A DNA stretch of 64,000 nucleotides. Origin: RGIG5057 sp964371585 (GTDB taxonomy: Bacteria; Bacillota; Clostridia; TANB77; CAG-465). The number at the start of each line of letters is the position of its first letter. The stretch's first letter is position 1. This document shows positions 26,560 through 36,374 of the stretch, piece after piece. The notes under the pieces were generated by a model, which worked only from the letters and a program-made list of their open reading frames with translations, was not told the DNA's origin and searched no databases. The stretch lies in the NCBI GenBank assembly GCA_964371585.1, contig CAYJMD010000001.1, forward strand, positions 1 through 64,000, given 5' to 3'. The position numbers and the translations under genes are program-made.

Positions 26560-27570
26560 ATGTCACAAGATATAGCAATAGATTTAGGAACAGCGACAAT
26601 ATTAGTATATGTAAAAGGTAAAGGTATAGTACTTAGAGAGCCGTCAGTTGTAGCAATAGATAAAGATACAAATGAAGTTTTGGCAGTTGGACTTGAAGCA
26701 AGAAAAATGCTTGGTAGAACTCCAGGAAATATAGTAGCTATTAGACCACTTAAAGATGGTGTAATATCAGATTATACAATAACAGAAAAGATGCTTAAAT
26801 ATTTCATTTCAAAAGTATGTGGTAGATTTATTTTTTCTCCACGTATTATGGTTTGTATACCAGCAGCAATAACAGAAGTTGAAAGAAAAGCGGTAATAGA
26901 TGCTGCTACTCATGCTGGAGCAAAGAAGGTATATCTAATAGAAGAGCCACTCGCTGCAGCAATTGGTGCAGGTATAGATATAACAAAGCCATATGGTTCA
27001 ATGATAGTGGATATAGGTGGAGGAACTGCAGATATTGCAGTTATATCGCTTGGTGGAGTTGTTATTAGTAAAACACTTAAGGTTGCTGGGGATAAGTTTG
27101 ATGAAGCTATAGTTAAATACATGAAGAAAAGTAGAAATCTAGTTATAGGTGAAAGAACAGCAGAAGATGTTAAAGTTAAAATAGGATCTATGTATCCCAA
27201 AGCGTTAACCGAAACTATGCATGTAAAAGGAAGAGATATAACTTCTGGTCTTCCTACAGAACTTGAAGTTACATCAGATGAGATTTTAGAAGCTTTAAAA
27301 GATTGTAGTGAGCAATTAATGGAAGGTATATATACATTACTTGAAGAGACGCCTCCAGAATTACTTGCAGATATTTCTACAAGAGGAATATACATCACAG
27401 GTGGTGGTGGTTTAGTAGATGGACTTGATAAACTTATAGAAGAAAAAACAGGAATACCTACTAGAGTTGCAGCAGATGCTGTATCATGTGTTGCTATGGG
27501 AACAGGTAAAGCACTTAATCATTTAGAGTTATTACAAACAGGAAATGCTGTTAAAATAAAAAAATTATAG
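26560..27570 (+). CDS. mreB: rod-shape-determining protein, MreB family
   Basis: Bacterial actin that guides lateral wall synthesis in rods. Phosphate-1 motif IDLGTATILVYVKGKGIVL, the RTPGNIVAIRPLKDGVISDY block, phosphate-2 region MIVDIGGGTADIAVISLGG and adenosine motif YITGGGGLVDGLDKL are intact over 336 residues. mreC and mreD do not follow, so this may be the Mbl- or MreBH-like paralogue rather than the operon copy. The 5' leader is about 45 bases with a weak ribosome binding site. Ends at a long palindromic terminator. Confidence 0.95.
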   Translation: MSQDIAIDLGTATILVYVKGKGIVLREPSVVAIDKDTNEVLAVGLEARKMLGRTPGNIVAIRPLKDGVISDYTITEKMLKYFISKVCGRFIFSPRIMVCIPAAITEVERKAVIDAATHAGAKKVYLIEEPLAAAIGAGIDITKPYGSMIVDIGGGTADIAVISLGGVVISKTLKVAGDKFDEAIVKYMKKSRNLVIGERTAEDVKVKIGSMYPKALTETMHVKGRDITSGLPTELEVTSDEILEALKDCSEQLMEGIYTLLEETPPELLADISTRGIYITGGGGLVDGLDKLIEEKTGIPTRVAADAVSCVAMGTGKALNHLELLQTGNAVKIKKL

Positions 27571-27576
27571 AATTAA

Positions 27577-27615
27577 GAGTAGTATTAATATTAATACTAC
27601 TCAATTTTTATTTTA
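27577..27615 (+). terminator. mreB terminator
   Basis: Perfect palindrome from GAGTAGTATTAA to TTAATACTACTC (27577-27602), followed by AATTTTTATTTT. Confidence 0.88.
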
Positions 27616-27759
27616 AATTCTTTAATTACTATTAGAATTAATATAAATTATTTAAAATTAATAGGATATATGATATAATAAATTGAAGTTAAAATATACA
27701 ATGAATTAAAATAAAATTATAGTATAAATTTATTTAAAAATACAATTAAGGAGGTAATT

Positions 27760-28704
27760 ATGATAGATATTTTTAAAACAAATATTGTTACAAAAAAATT
27801 AGAAAATATTAATACTGTAGAAAAAGGATGTTGGATTAATATGGTAAATCCTACAGATGAGGAGATAGCATATGTAACTAAAAAGTTAAATGTTACTGAA
27901 CAACTTTTAAGATATCCACTGGATTTACAAGAAAAGCCCCATATAGATGAAGATGAAGGATCAGTTCTTATAGATATTGACGTACCCATTACAGAAATGA
28001 AAGATGGAAAAAAAGTTTATTCTACAATGCCTCTTGGTATGGTTTTAGTAAGAGATGACTACTTTATAACTATTTCTTTAGTTAAAATAAATGTTATAGA
28101 TGAAATAACTGCGTCTAGAAAAAAATTAAGTGTTGAAACAGAAAAAAAATCAAGATTGGTATTTCAATTACTATATAATATTTCAAAAGAATTTATAAAT
28201 TATATGGGATACATTAGTACTGATATTGATGAATTTGAAAATGCAATGAACAAGTCTATGAAGCATAAAAACTTACTTACATTATTAGATTTAGAAAAGG
28301 CTATGATTTATTTTTCAACTTCTCTTAAAGCAAATCAAGTGGTATTACAAAAATTAAATAGAGGTAGAAGTATAAAATTATACGAAGAAGATGCAGATTT
28401 ATTAGAGGATACATTAATTGAAGGAAATCAAGCAATAGAAATGATTAGTACATATAGTGAAATATTAAATGGTATTATTGATATATTTGGAACAATAATT
28501 TCAAATAACTTAAATGTTGTTATGAAATTTTTAGCTTCTATTACGTTTATAATGGCTGTGCCTACTTTAATTAGTAGTTTCATGGGTATGAATTTAGATT
28601 TTCCATTTCCTACTGATGCAAGAGGGTTTGCAGTAACTGTAGCAGTTATGATTATATCTACACTTATAATAACATACATACTTAAAAAGAAAAAAATGTT
28701 ATAG
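27760..28704 (+). CDS. corA: CorA-family divalent cation transporter
   Basis: Pentameric magnesium channel family. A 240-residue cytoplasmic domain ends in a long helix (ANQVVLQKLNRGRSIKLYEE onward), and two C-terminal membrane helices are joined by the diagnostic GMN signature (SSFMGMNLDFPF). 314 residues is normal. AAGGAGG precedes the ATG. It may carry Mg2+ or, as in some family members, Co2+, Ni2+ or Zn2+; the sequence does not decide. Confidence 0.92.
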   Translation: MIDIFKTNIVTKKLENINTVEKGCWINMVNPTDEEIAYVTKKLNVTEQLLRYPLDLQEKPHIDEDEGSVLIDIDVPITEMKDGKKVYSTMPLGMVLVRDDYFITISLVKINVIDEITASRKKLSVETEKKSRLVFQLLYNISKEFINYMGYISTDIDEFENAMNKSMKHKNLLTLLDLEKAMIYFSTSLKANQVVLQKLNRGRSIKLYEEDADLLEDTLIEGNQAIEMISTYSEILNGIIDIFGTIISNNLNVVMKFLASITFIMAVPTLISSFMGMNLDFPFPTDARGFAVTVAVMIISTLIITYILKKKKML

Positions 28705-28759
28705 ATAAAAATAAATATTTAAATTAGTAATGTTATGAGTAAGAAAGAGGATACAATTT

Positions 28760-29506
28760 ATGAAATATCTATTTGTAGATAGTAAAATAAGAGATGAAGA
28801 ATTAGAATATTTTAAAGAGTTAAACTATACGATTATTCCTATCATTACTAATAGTAAAATATATAATGAGATATCTTCACATACAGATATACATATATGT
28901 AATTTAGGTAATGATTTAATTGTTAGTAAAGAAGTATATGAGTATTTAGATGAAGAATATTTTAATAATAATAAGTATTTAGATTTAAAAGATAGATTAA
29001 TATGTGGAAGTAATTATGTCAAAGATAAATATCCAAATGATATAAAATATAATGTGTTTAAATTTAAAAATTTTGTATTTCATAATTTTAAATATACTGA
29101 TGAAACACTACTAAAATATATAGATAAAAATAACTATATTAAGGTTAATATAAATCAAGGATATAGTAATTGTTCTAGTTTAAATATTGATGATAAAATA
29201 GTTATAACTTCAAATAAGGAAATATTTGAGTTTTTAAAAAGTAAAAATGAAATAGTACATTATGTTTCAAATGAAGATTCGGATATAAAATTATTAATTG
29301 ATAAAAGTACATACTCTAATATGAAAGGGTTTATTGGAGGAGCTACTTCATATATAAATAATACATTAATTATATTTGGAGATATATGTAATATAAGTGA
29401 ATATGAAAAATTAAAAGATATATTAAATAGTAATGATATCAAGTATAAATATTTTGAAAATCTAAGTATGATAGATTATGGTAAAGCCATAGAAATAAAT
29501 ACATAA
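28760..29506 (+). CDS. DUF6873-like GME-fold protein
   Basis: 248 residues resembling a conserved clostridial family (the amidinotransferase-like GME fold). Visible family-type elements are FVDSKI near the start, ISSHTDIHICNLGND, SNYVKDKYPNDIKYNVFK, VNINQGYSNCSSLNI (compare VKQGYTKCS), ITSNKEIFEFL and MKGFIGGATSYI (compare GFIGGASG). The Cys in QGYxxC and the His in SSHxD are candidate active-site residues, but no reaction is known. It lies 11 bases before pcrA and is probably cotranscribed. Confidence 0.7.
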   Translation: MKYLFVDSKIRDEELEYFKELNYTIIPIITNSKIYNEISSHTDIHICNLGNDLIVSKEVYEYLDEEYFNNNKYLDLKDRLICGSNYVKDKYPNDIKYNVFKFKNFVFHNFKYTDETLLKYIDKNNYIKVNINQGYSNCSSLNIDDKIVITSNKEIFEFLKSKNEIVHYVSNEDSDIKLLIDKSTYSNMKGFIGGATSYINNTLIIFGDICNISEYEKLKDILNSNDIKYKYFENLSMIDYGKAIEINT

Positions 29507-29517
29507 AGGAGAAAACA

Positions 29518-31791
29518 ATGAGTAAATTTTTAGATGGTTTAAATGATAGACAAAGAGAAGCAACAGCATATATAGAAGGACCTCTTCTTATACTGGCTGG
29601 AGCTGGTAGTGGTAAAACAAGAGTATTAACAAATAAAATAGGTTATTTAATAGAAAAAGATGTAGTAAAACCTTGGGAAATTTTAGCTATTACTTTTACA
29701 AATAAAGCTGCTAAAGAGATGAAAGAAAGAGCACTCGCTTTAGATCCAAGAGTAAATGATGTTTGGCTTGGAACTTTTCATAGTATTTGTGTAAGAATTT
29801 TAAAAAGAGAAATTGAAATACTAGGATACACAAGAGAATTTAATATTTTTGATGAACAAGATAAAGAAAAATTAATTAAAGAAATATTGAAAAAATTAAA
29901 TATGGATGAGAAGAAATTTTCACCTTCTTTCATTGGGAATCATATTTCAAATGCTAAAAATGATATGAAATGTGCTAAAGATTACGAAAAAGAATTTGCT
30001 AGTGATTACATTAGATCACAAGTTGCCACTGTATACACGATGTATGAAAAACAAATGAAAGAGTATAATGCTATAGATTTTGATGATATCATATTATTAA
30101 CAGTTAAAATATTTTTAGAAAATAGTAACATACTATTTACATATCAAAATAAATTTAAATATTTACTTGTTGACGAGTACCAAGATACCAATAAATTGCA
30201 ATTTACTTTAATTAGCTTACTTGCTAGTCTTCATGGTAATATATGTGTTGTTGGTGATGAATCACAAAGTATTTATGGTTGGAGAGGTGCAGATATTTCA
30301 AATATATTAAATTTTGAAAAAGAATTTGCAGGAAGTAAAATAATTAAATTAGAACAAAACTATAGAAGTACAAAAACTATACTTAATGCAGCAAATGCTG
30401 TAATTAAAAACAATTCATCTAAAATAGATAAAAATTTATGGACTGATAATGCTGAAGGTAAACAAATAGTTTGCTATACTGCTGAAAATGAGTATGATGA
30501 AGTAGAGTTTATAATAGATAAAATAGATGATATATGCAAAAAAGAAGGTAGAAAATATTCTGATTTTGCTGTACTATATAGAACTAATGCACAATCTCGT
30601 GTTATTGAAGATGTATTTATGAAATCTGGTACACCATATAAATTAATAGGTGGACTTAAATTCTATGCTAGAAAAGAAATCAAAGATTTAACATCATATT
30701 TAAGATTTATACAAAATCCAAACGATGCTATTGCACTTAAAAGAATAATTAATACTCCAAAAAGAGGAATAGGTGATACTGCAATTGCTTCTTTAGAAAC
30801 ACTTGCTTTAGATAATAATGTTTCATTATTTGAAGCTATAAAAAAAGATTTACACTATACTCTTAGAAGTTCAGGTAATATTGAAGCTTTTAAAAATCTT
30901 GCTTTAGAATTAATCGAACTTAAAGATAAACTTAGTGTTTCAGAACTTATAAAAGAAATTATTAAAAAATCTGGTTATGAAGCTATGCTAAACGAAGAAA
31001 AAACTAAAGAAGCTGAAAACAGATTTGAAAATTTGATGGAACTTGTTGGGGTTGCTACTGAATTTGAAAATGAAAATGCTGATAATAGTTTAGGTGATTT
31101 TTTAGAAAGTATAGCACTTGTAGCAGATGTTGATAAATTAGATGATGCAGCAGAAGCTGTTACTCTTATGACTCTTCATAGTAGTAAAGGTTTAGAATAT
31201 AATGTAGTATTTTTAATTGGTATGGAAGAGGGATTATTTCCTTCTAAAAGATCAATGGAAGAAAATGAAGAAGTTGAAGAAGAAAGAAGACTTTGTTATG
31301 TTGGTATTACAAGAGCTAAGGAAACATTATATATTTCTAACGCTATAAAAAGAACAATGTATGGTAGTACAAATTATACTATACCTTCTAGATTTATTTC
31401 AGAGCTTCCAGAAGAGTTATGTGATAAGCAAGGTAAAGAAAAGAAAAATACATACTTAAACTCAGAATATGCAAGTGCTTCTAGAGTAAGTTCATATAGC
31501 TCTACCTCTACTTTAAAATCTGAAAGTAAATTCTTTACAGATACTAAACCAAAATATGGTGTTAGTGTGGATAGTTTTCTTAAAAATGTTACAAAAAGCA
31601 ATATAACTTCAGAGAAAAAAGATATATCTAAATATGAAGTTGGAGTTAAAGTTAAGCATAAAAAATTCGGTATCGGTATAATAGAAAAAATAGAACAAGA
31701 GGGTGATGATTTTAAGCTTGAAATTAACTTTGAAACTGCAGGTTTTAAAAGATTGATGGCAAACTTTACCCCACTTGATATAATAGGTTAA
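29518..31791 (+). CDS. pcrA: ATP-dependent DNA helicase PcrA (UvrD family)
   Basis: SF1A 3'-5' helicase for repair and replication-transcription conflicts. Q-motif LNDRQREATAYIEGPLLI, Walker A AGAGSGKTRVL, motif II VDEYQDTN, motif III GDESQSIYGWRGA, motif IV QNYRS and motif VI VGITRAKETLYIS are present. The C-terminal Tudor-like fold that binds RNA polymerase is visible (YEVGVKVKHKKFGIGIIEKI). 757 residues is the usual length. ligA, a frequent neighbour, is not here; a small pilin-like gene follows. Confidence 0.97.
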   Translation: MSKFLDGLNDRQREATAYIEGPLLILAGAGSGKTRVLTNKIGYLIEKDVVKPWEILAITFTNKAAKEMKERALALDPRVNDVWLGTFHSICVRILKREIEILGYTREFNIFDEQDKEKLIKEILKKLNMDEKKFSPSFIGNHISNAKNDMKCAKDYEKEFASDYIRSQVATVYTMYEKQMKEYNAIDFDDIILLTVKIFLENSNILFTYQNKFKYLLVDEYQDTNKLQFTLISLLASLHGNICVVGDESQSIYGWRGADISNILNFEKEFAGSKIIKLEQNYRSTKTILNAANAVIKNNSSKIDKNLWTDNAEGKQIVCYTAENEYDEVEFIIDKIDDICKKEGRKYSDFAVLYRTNAQSRVIEDVFMKSGTPYKLIGGLKFYARKEIKDLTSYLRFIQNPNDAIALKRIINTPKRGIGDTAIASLETLALDNNVSLFEAIKKDLHYTLRSSGNIEAFKNLALELIELKDKLSVSELIKEIIKKSGYEAMLNEEKTKEAENRFENLMELVGVATEFENENADNSLGDFLESIALVADVDKLDDAAEAVTLMTLHSSKGLEYNVVFLIGMEEGLFPSKRSMEENEEVEEERRLCYVGITRAKETLYISNAIKRTMYGSTNYTIPSRFISELPEELCDKQGKEKKNTYLNSEYASASRVSSYSSTSTLKSESKFFTDTKPKYGVSVDSFLKNVTKSNITSEKKDISKYEVGVKVKHKKFGIGIIEKIEQEGDDFKLEINFETAGFKRLMANFTPLDIIG

Positions 31792-31813
31792 TTAATTTAA
31801 AAGAGGTGTTGAT

Positions 31814-32221
31814 ATGAATAATAAAAGTGGTGTGTCCGTAATAATACTTATACTTTCAGTAGTAGTACTTGCTATTTTAGTAACTGTAATTGTTAATGTA
31901 ACAGTTAATAATGATATGATAAATCAAAGTTCTGAAGCTATATTTAAAAATGATATGTATTTGTACAATGAAGTATTTGAAGTATATAAAAACAATAAAA
32001 CTGTAGAACTGACTATACAAGGGTTAAGTGTTACAACTTTAAATTATGATATTTGGGAATATGGTGATGTAACTGGAACGATAAAAGAAATTTTACCAGA
32101 TATAAAAGATGAGCATGCACTATATTTAAAAGTTGTAGAAGGAGAGCTTATATGGACTGGCGAGTCTACTGAAGCTGAAAAAGTTATTTTTGCAGATTTA
32201 GGTATAAAGTATAACAATTAG
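31814..32221 (+). CDS. pilin-like single-pass membrane protein
   Basis: 135 residues. NKSGVSVIILILSVVVLAIL with a short basic leader resembles a type IV prepilin N-terminus (KG/xxxxx followed by a hydrophobic helix), but the usual Glu at position +5 is missing. The external part (about 100 residues) is acidic and strand-rich. No other pilus genes are in the window. It could be a minor pseudopilin or simply a type II membrane protein. RBS GAGGTG; probably in the pcrA transcript. Confidence 0.55.
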   Translation: MNNKSGVSVIILILSVVVLAILVTVIVNVTVNNDMINQSSEAIFKNDMYLYNEVFEVYKNNKTVELTIQGLSVTTLNYDIWEYGDVTGTIKEILPDIKDEHALYLKVVEGELIWTGESTEAEKVIFADLGIKYNN

Positions 32222-32322
32222 TATATTGATTAAATTAAATAAAATAAAATAAAAGAATAAAAAAGATACAGTACTAAAATGGTTTCTAAGTGAATTTATA
32301 TAATGTAATAGGTGGTGGTAAA

Positions 32323-33345
32323 ATGAAATTAAAAATTGTAGTTATATTTGGAGGTATGGCAAGTGAACATGAAGTATCTTGCAAATCTGCATATAATGTA
32401 ATAAAAAATATTAATAAAGAAAAGTATGATGTGTCTTTAATTGGTATAACAAAGCAAGGTATTTGGTATAGATACTTTGGTGATGTAGAAAGACTTAAAA
32501 ATAATACTTGGACTAATGATTTTGATAATCTATTTGAAATGAGAGATTTATTAAAAGAGTTAAATGTATTTGATGTAGCTCTTCCTATATTACACGGTAA
32601 ATACGGTGAAGATGGTAAAATACAGGGGTTATTAGAGCTTGCTAAAATAAAGTATATAGGTTGTAGTGTAGAAGGATCTGCTATTGGATATAACAAGTTA
32701 CTTTCTAAAACATTAGTTAAAAATATTGGAATTGATATAGTAAATTACATGACTATATCAAGTGATGATGTTTTAACTGAAGATAGTTTATTAGAAAAAA
32801 TGAAACTAAATAATCTTACATTTCCTGTATTTGTAAAACCTAATGCTGAAGGTTCTTCATATGGAGCAAAAAAAGCAAGTAATTTAAAAGAACTAATAGA
32901 AAGTATTATAGATGCTTTAACGTTTGATACAAAAGTTTTAGTAGAAACATATGTAGGGAATAAAAAAGAAGTTGAATGTGCAGTTCTTGGTAATACAGAT
33001 TTAATAATATCTGTGCCAGGAGAAATATGTTCAGCTACAGAAGTATATGACTATGATAGTAAATATAATAATAATGAGTCATACACACAAATTCCAGCTA
33101 ATATAACGAGTGATATTCAAGATAAAATTATGCAATATTCAAAATTAATATTTAGAAAGCTTGAGTTATCGGGACTTTCTAGAATAGATTTTTTTGTCAC
33201 TGCAAATAATGAAATATATTTTAATGAAGTAAATACTATGCCAGGTTTCACAGATATTAGTATGTATCCTAAGATGATGGAGAATATGGGTATTAGTTAC
33301 ACACAGCTTATAGATAGATTAATTGAATGTGCAATTAATAGATAA
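32323..33345 (+). CDS. ddl: D-alanine--D-alanine ligase
   Basis: ATP-grasp enzyme making D-Ala-D-Ala for peptidoglycan. KIVVIFGGMASEHEVSCKSA at the N-terminus, the ATP-binding VFVKPNAEGSSYGAKK block and the metal-binding NEVNTMPGFTDISMYPKM block are all diagnostic. I choose the ATG at 32323, which follows GGTGGTGG; the GTG at 32290 adds 11 residues with no ribosome binding site. 340 residues. The residues around SSYGAKK near the ligand pocket look like ordinary D-Ala-D-Ala ligases, with no reason to call it a D-Lac enzyme. Confidence 0.95.
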   Translation: MKLKIVVIFGGMASEHEVSCKSAYNVIKNINKEKYDVSLIGITKQGIWYRYFGDVERLKNNTWTNDFDNLFEMRDLLKELNVFDVALPILHGKYGEDGKIQGLLELAKIKYIGCSVEGSAIGYNKLLSKTLVKNIGIDIVNYMTISSDDVLTEDSLLEKMKLNNLTFPVFVKPNAEGSSYGAKKASNLKELIESIIDALTFDTKVLVETYVGNKKEVECAVLGNTDLIISVPGEICSATEVYDYDSKYNNNESYTQIPANITSDIQDKIMQYSKLIFRKLELSGLSRIDFFVTANNEIYFNEVNTMPGFTDISMYPKMMENMGISYTQLIDRLIECAINR

Positions 33346-33360
33346 AAATGATTAATATGA

Positions 33361-33410
33361 CATATATAGTATATAAGATGATATTTGTATACTATATATG
33401 TTGTTTTTAT
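33361..33410 (+). terminator. ddl terminator
   Basis: Perfect 13-bp stem CATATATAGTATA/TATACTATATATG followed by TTGTTTTTAT. Confidence 0.85.
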
Positions 33411-33519
33411 CCATAAATTGCTATTAAATGCGGTATAATTTATATATAAGTATTGAAAAAAAATATAAATATGATAAAATTAAAGTAATGTAAAATTATA
33501 AATATATAAGGTGGTTAAG

Positions 33520-34986
33520 ATGAAAATAGATTTTTTAATTCAAAATGGTGAAGTTAGTTTAGAAAAAGTGATAAAAAGTGAAATTGAGCATGGAGCAAAA
33601 AAAATGTATATATTTGCTACAGATTTAAAAGAGTCAGGATTTAAAATAATAGAAGAACATGTAATAGATACAAAAGTTAATTTGATATTAACTATTGGTG
33701 TTGATAAGAAAAATACAACAAAAGGACTTCTTGAAAATTTACTTGAATATACAAAAGATATTTATGTATATGATAATAATAAAGATATAGAATTAAAAAC
33801 AAATATAATTATATTTGAACATGCTAAAAGTTCTAATTTCTATTGTCTATCAGGTGCTACTTCTGAGACTGCTCTTACTTTAGATTTAGTAACAGTAGTA
33901 AAAGTATCATATGATTTAACAAATAATGATGATAAAAAAGAGTATAAAGAAAAATTAAAAACTTTATTATCTATAAGAGATGTTAACTTTGAGAAATTAG
34001 ATAAGAAACTTATCACTAAATTAATAGATGAAAAAGTTATTTTTTCAACAAAGCAATATGAACATAAAGTTAAAAGTATTTCTGAATTTTTAGGTAAAAG
34101 TAAAACTGATATTAAGACTTCTGAAAAAGAGCAAGTTAAACCTACATCTTCATTAGAAGATGTAATAGTAGAATTACCTAAAATTGAACTTAATAGTTTT
34201 GATTTTGATATCGATATAACAGATGCTGTGATAGAGGAAGAAAAAGAATTACATATTATGAATGAGGTAAATAGTAAAGCTAAAGAGATAGCTACTATTA
34301 AATTAAAAGAAGAGTATATTGCTTCAAAAGAGGATAAAGAAGAATTAAAAGAAATAGAAGAAGATGTAGAAGATTCAACATTTGATAGTAAAGAAGCACT
34401 AGATTTAGATTCATTACTTTTTGTAAAATCAAATATAGAATTAAAGCAAACTAAAAAAACTAAAAAAGAAGATACTCTAAAAAAAGATGTTGAAGATGTT
34501 ATAACTGAAGATCAAGTGTTAAAAAATAAAAAAATAGATTTAAATTCGGTTACTAATTATATATTTGAACTTCCAGCTAAACAAGTAAATGAAAAAGATT
34601 TAGATTTAATAAAAGTACCAAACTATATTAAAGATTTAATACCTAACTTTTTTGGTTTTGACAAAGCTAGAGCTGCTAAAATTAATGATGTAGAATATAA
34701 AGTTAGAAAAGTTAAACTAGAAATAGTAGATGTTAAAAATGATAATACATTTACAACAGATACATCAAAATTGTTACAAAAAAAGGGGCAAACATTTATT
34801 GCATATCAATCTGAATATTTTGAAAAAGTTAGATTTGAAGAAAATGATATTGCAAGAATTAATAAAATTTCTGAGAACGAATATAGAATAGAAATAATTT
34901 CTAAAGATTTACAAGAATATAAAATTTGGTCTAAAATGATTAATATGAAATTCAAAAGTGTAACTAGAAAATATGGATTAATGTAA
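33520..34986 (+). CDS. PLD/NgoFVII-like protein of unknown role
   Basis: 488 residues from the ATG after AAGGTGGT. The N-terminal 140 residues have the layout of the phospholipase D-like domain of NgoFVII-type proteins: GAKKMYIFATDLKESGF, VNLILTIGVDKKNTTKGLLE, then IIIFEHAKSSNFYCLSGATS where active members have HxK...GSSN. The HxK is not evident, so activity is doubtful. A long acidic and lysine-rich linker (about 200-345) leads to a compact C-terminal domain (about 350-488) ending RIEIISKDLQEY...KSVTRKYGLM, similar to the DNA-binding-type tail of this group. No methyltransferase is adjacent, so it is not a standard restriction system. Confidence 0.5.
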   Translation: MKIDFLIQNGEVSLEKVIKSEIEHGAKKMYIFATDLKESGFKIIEEHVIDTKVNLILTIGVDKKNTTKGLLENLLEYTKDIYVYDNNKDIELKTNIIIFEHAKSSNFYCLSGATSETALTLDLVTVVKVSYDLTNNDDKKEYKEKLKTLLSIRDVNFEKLDKKLITKLIDEKVIFSTKQYEHKVKSISEFLGKSKTDIKTSEKEQVKPTSSLEDVIVELPKIELNSFDFDIDITDAVIEEEKELHIMNEVNSKAKEIATIKLKEEYIASKEDKEELKEIEEDVEDSTFDSKEALDLDSLLFVKSNIELKQTKKTKKEDTLKKDVEDVITEDQVLKNKKIDLNSVTNYIFELPAKQVNEKDLDLIKVPNYIKDLIPNFFGFDKARAAKINDVEYKVRKVKLEIVDVKNDNTFTTDTSKLLQKKGQTFIAYQSEYFEKVRFEENDIARINKISENEYRIEIISKDLQEYKIWSKMINMKFKSVTRKYGLM

Positions 34987-35115
34987 ATAGTGACAAATAA
35001 TTATATTAATTTATGAAAGTATAGTGAAATATGTGACTTTTAAAATAAAGTATGATATAATAGCAGTATATAATAATACTGCATAATTAGTATTATATTT
35101 AAGGAGGAATTTAAT

Positions 35116-35532
35116 ATGTCAAATGAAAAAACAAAAGTAGAAGAAGAAATCGCAGAAGAAGCTAATATTGAAATAGCTACTAACTTAAACATTTCAGAAG
35201 ATGTTATAGGTATTATAGCTGGACTTGCTGCTTCTGAAGTAGAAGGTATTGCCGGAATGACTTTAGGGTTTGTTGATGGTATTAACCAAATCTTAGGTAC
35301 AAGTAAAAAATATGCAAAAGGTGTTAAAATAGAACTAGAAGGTAAAAAAGTTATAGTTGATCTATTTGTAAATGTTAAATATGGAGTAAGAATTCCAGAT
35401 GTAGCATGGTCAGCACAAAATGCTGTTAAAAAATCTGTTGAAAACATGACAGGACTTGAAGTTGCAAATGTTAATGTAAACGTACAAGGAATTATATTTG
35501 AAAAGAAAGAACAAGGTTCAACTGAAGAATAA
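35116..35532 (+). CDS. Asp23/Gls24 family envelope stress protein
   Basis: Alkaline-shock-type protein that forms a layer beneath the membrane. The core NISEDVIGIIAGLAASEVEG, then MTLGFVDGINQILGTSKK, then VDLFVNVKYGVRIPDVAWSA is characteristic, and 138 residues is normal. An acidic N-terminal tail precedes it. It is followed 14 bases later by amaP, its membrane anchor, and then a DUF2273-like gene, the standard order. RBS AAGGAGG. Confidence 0.93.
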   Translation: MSNEKTKVEEEIAEEANIEIATNLNISEDVIGIIAGLAASEVEGIAGMTLGFVDGINQILGTSKKYAKGVKIELEGKKVIVDLFVNVKYGVRIPDVAWSAQNAVKKSVENMTGLEVANVNVNVQGIIFEKKEQGSTEE

Positions 35533-35546
35533 TTGGAGGAATAAGT

Positions 35547-36086
35547 ATGAAAACTTTTAGAGACATAATTTTAAGCTTATTTGCTATAGTAGTTTTTGCT
35601 TTAGCATTATGCATGATATTAATTTCAGCAGGTGTACTAGATTTTAATATGATATCAAATACTATACAGGATTTATTTTTAAACCAAAAAGTTATAATGA
35701 ATGTGCTTGCAGCTAGTGTAATGGTAATTATTGCTGTTGCAATATGTATAAAACCAGAAGCAACTGAAGAAATGAAATCAGGAATCGCACTTCAACTTGA
35801 TACAGGAACTGTATATATGTCAAGAGAAACTTTTGAAAGTTTAATACTTAGTATAGCTAAAACATATAATTCATTAAGAAATGTTAAAGTTTCTGTAACT
35901 ATATCACAAGAAGGTGTTGTAGCAAATCTTTATTCATACATACTTCCAGATACAGTAGTACAAACATTAACTGATAAGCTTCAAAAAAATATAAAAGAAA
36001 GTATTTTAAAACAAACAACAGTTGATATAAAAGAGGTTAATGTGAAAATTAAAGGAGTATATAGTCAAGTTGACAAGAAAGTGTAA
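35547..36086 (+). CDS. amaP: alkaline shock response membrane anchor AmaP
   Basis: 179 residues with two N-terminal membrane helices (about 7-30 and 50-70) and an Asp23-like cytoplasmic domain (GIALQLDTGTVYMSRETFES, LVTVTI-type strands, VDIKEVNVKIKGV). AmaP tethers Asp23 to the membrane. Sits between asp23 and the small membrane protein gene, with tight spacing. Confidence 0.85.
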   Translation: MKTFRDIILSLFAIVVFALALCMILISAGVLDFNMISNTIQDLFLNQKVIMNVLAASVMVIIAVAICIKPEATEEMKSGIALQLDTGTVYMSRETFESLILSIAKTYNSLRNVKVSVTISQEGVVANLYSYILPDTVVQTLTDKLQKNIKESILKQTTVDIKEVNVKIKGVYSQVDKKV

Positions 36087-36097
36087 GGTGACTATAA

Positions 36098-36364
36098 ATG
36101 AAAGAATTATTAGAATACATAGTAAAAAATAAATATATTATAATCTGTGTAGCAATTGTTATTGTACTTTATTCTTTAAATGTACTTACGATGATACTTG
36201 AATTTGTTATTTTCTTAGGCCTTATAGTTGCAGCAATGTACACAGGTAAAAAACTTCAAGAAAATGAAGGGAAAATAAATAAAGTATTCAAAAGTATATT
36301 TAAATATTCAGACAAAGAAAAAGATAGCACAGTATATTATTACCAAGATAAAGATAAAAAATAG
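36098..36364 (+). CDS. DUF2273-like small membrane protein
   Basis: 88 residues with two hydrophobic helices (about 11-30 and 32-48: YIIICVAIVIVLYSLNV, ILEFVIFLGLIVAAMYTGKK) and a charged C-terminal tail. Size, topology and the position after amaP match the DUF2273 protein of the Asp23 system. It starts 11 bases after amaP and ends 10 bases before nusB. Confidence 0.7.
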   Translation: MKELLEYIVKNKYIIICVAIVIVLYSLNVLTMILEFVIFLGLIVAAMYTGKKLQENEGKINKVFKSIFKYSDKEKDSTVYYYQDKDKK

Positions 36365-36374
36365 GAGAAAAATC

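Noticed and set aside
33520..34986. Restriction-modification system
   Set aside because: There is no methyltransferase or specificity gene nearby and the PLD active-site residues are not evident.
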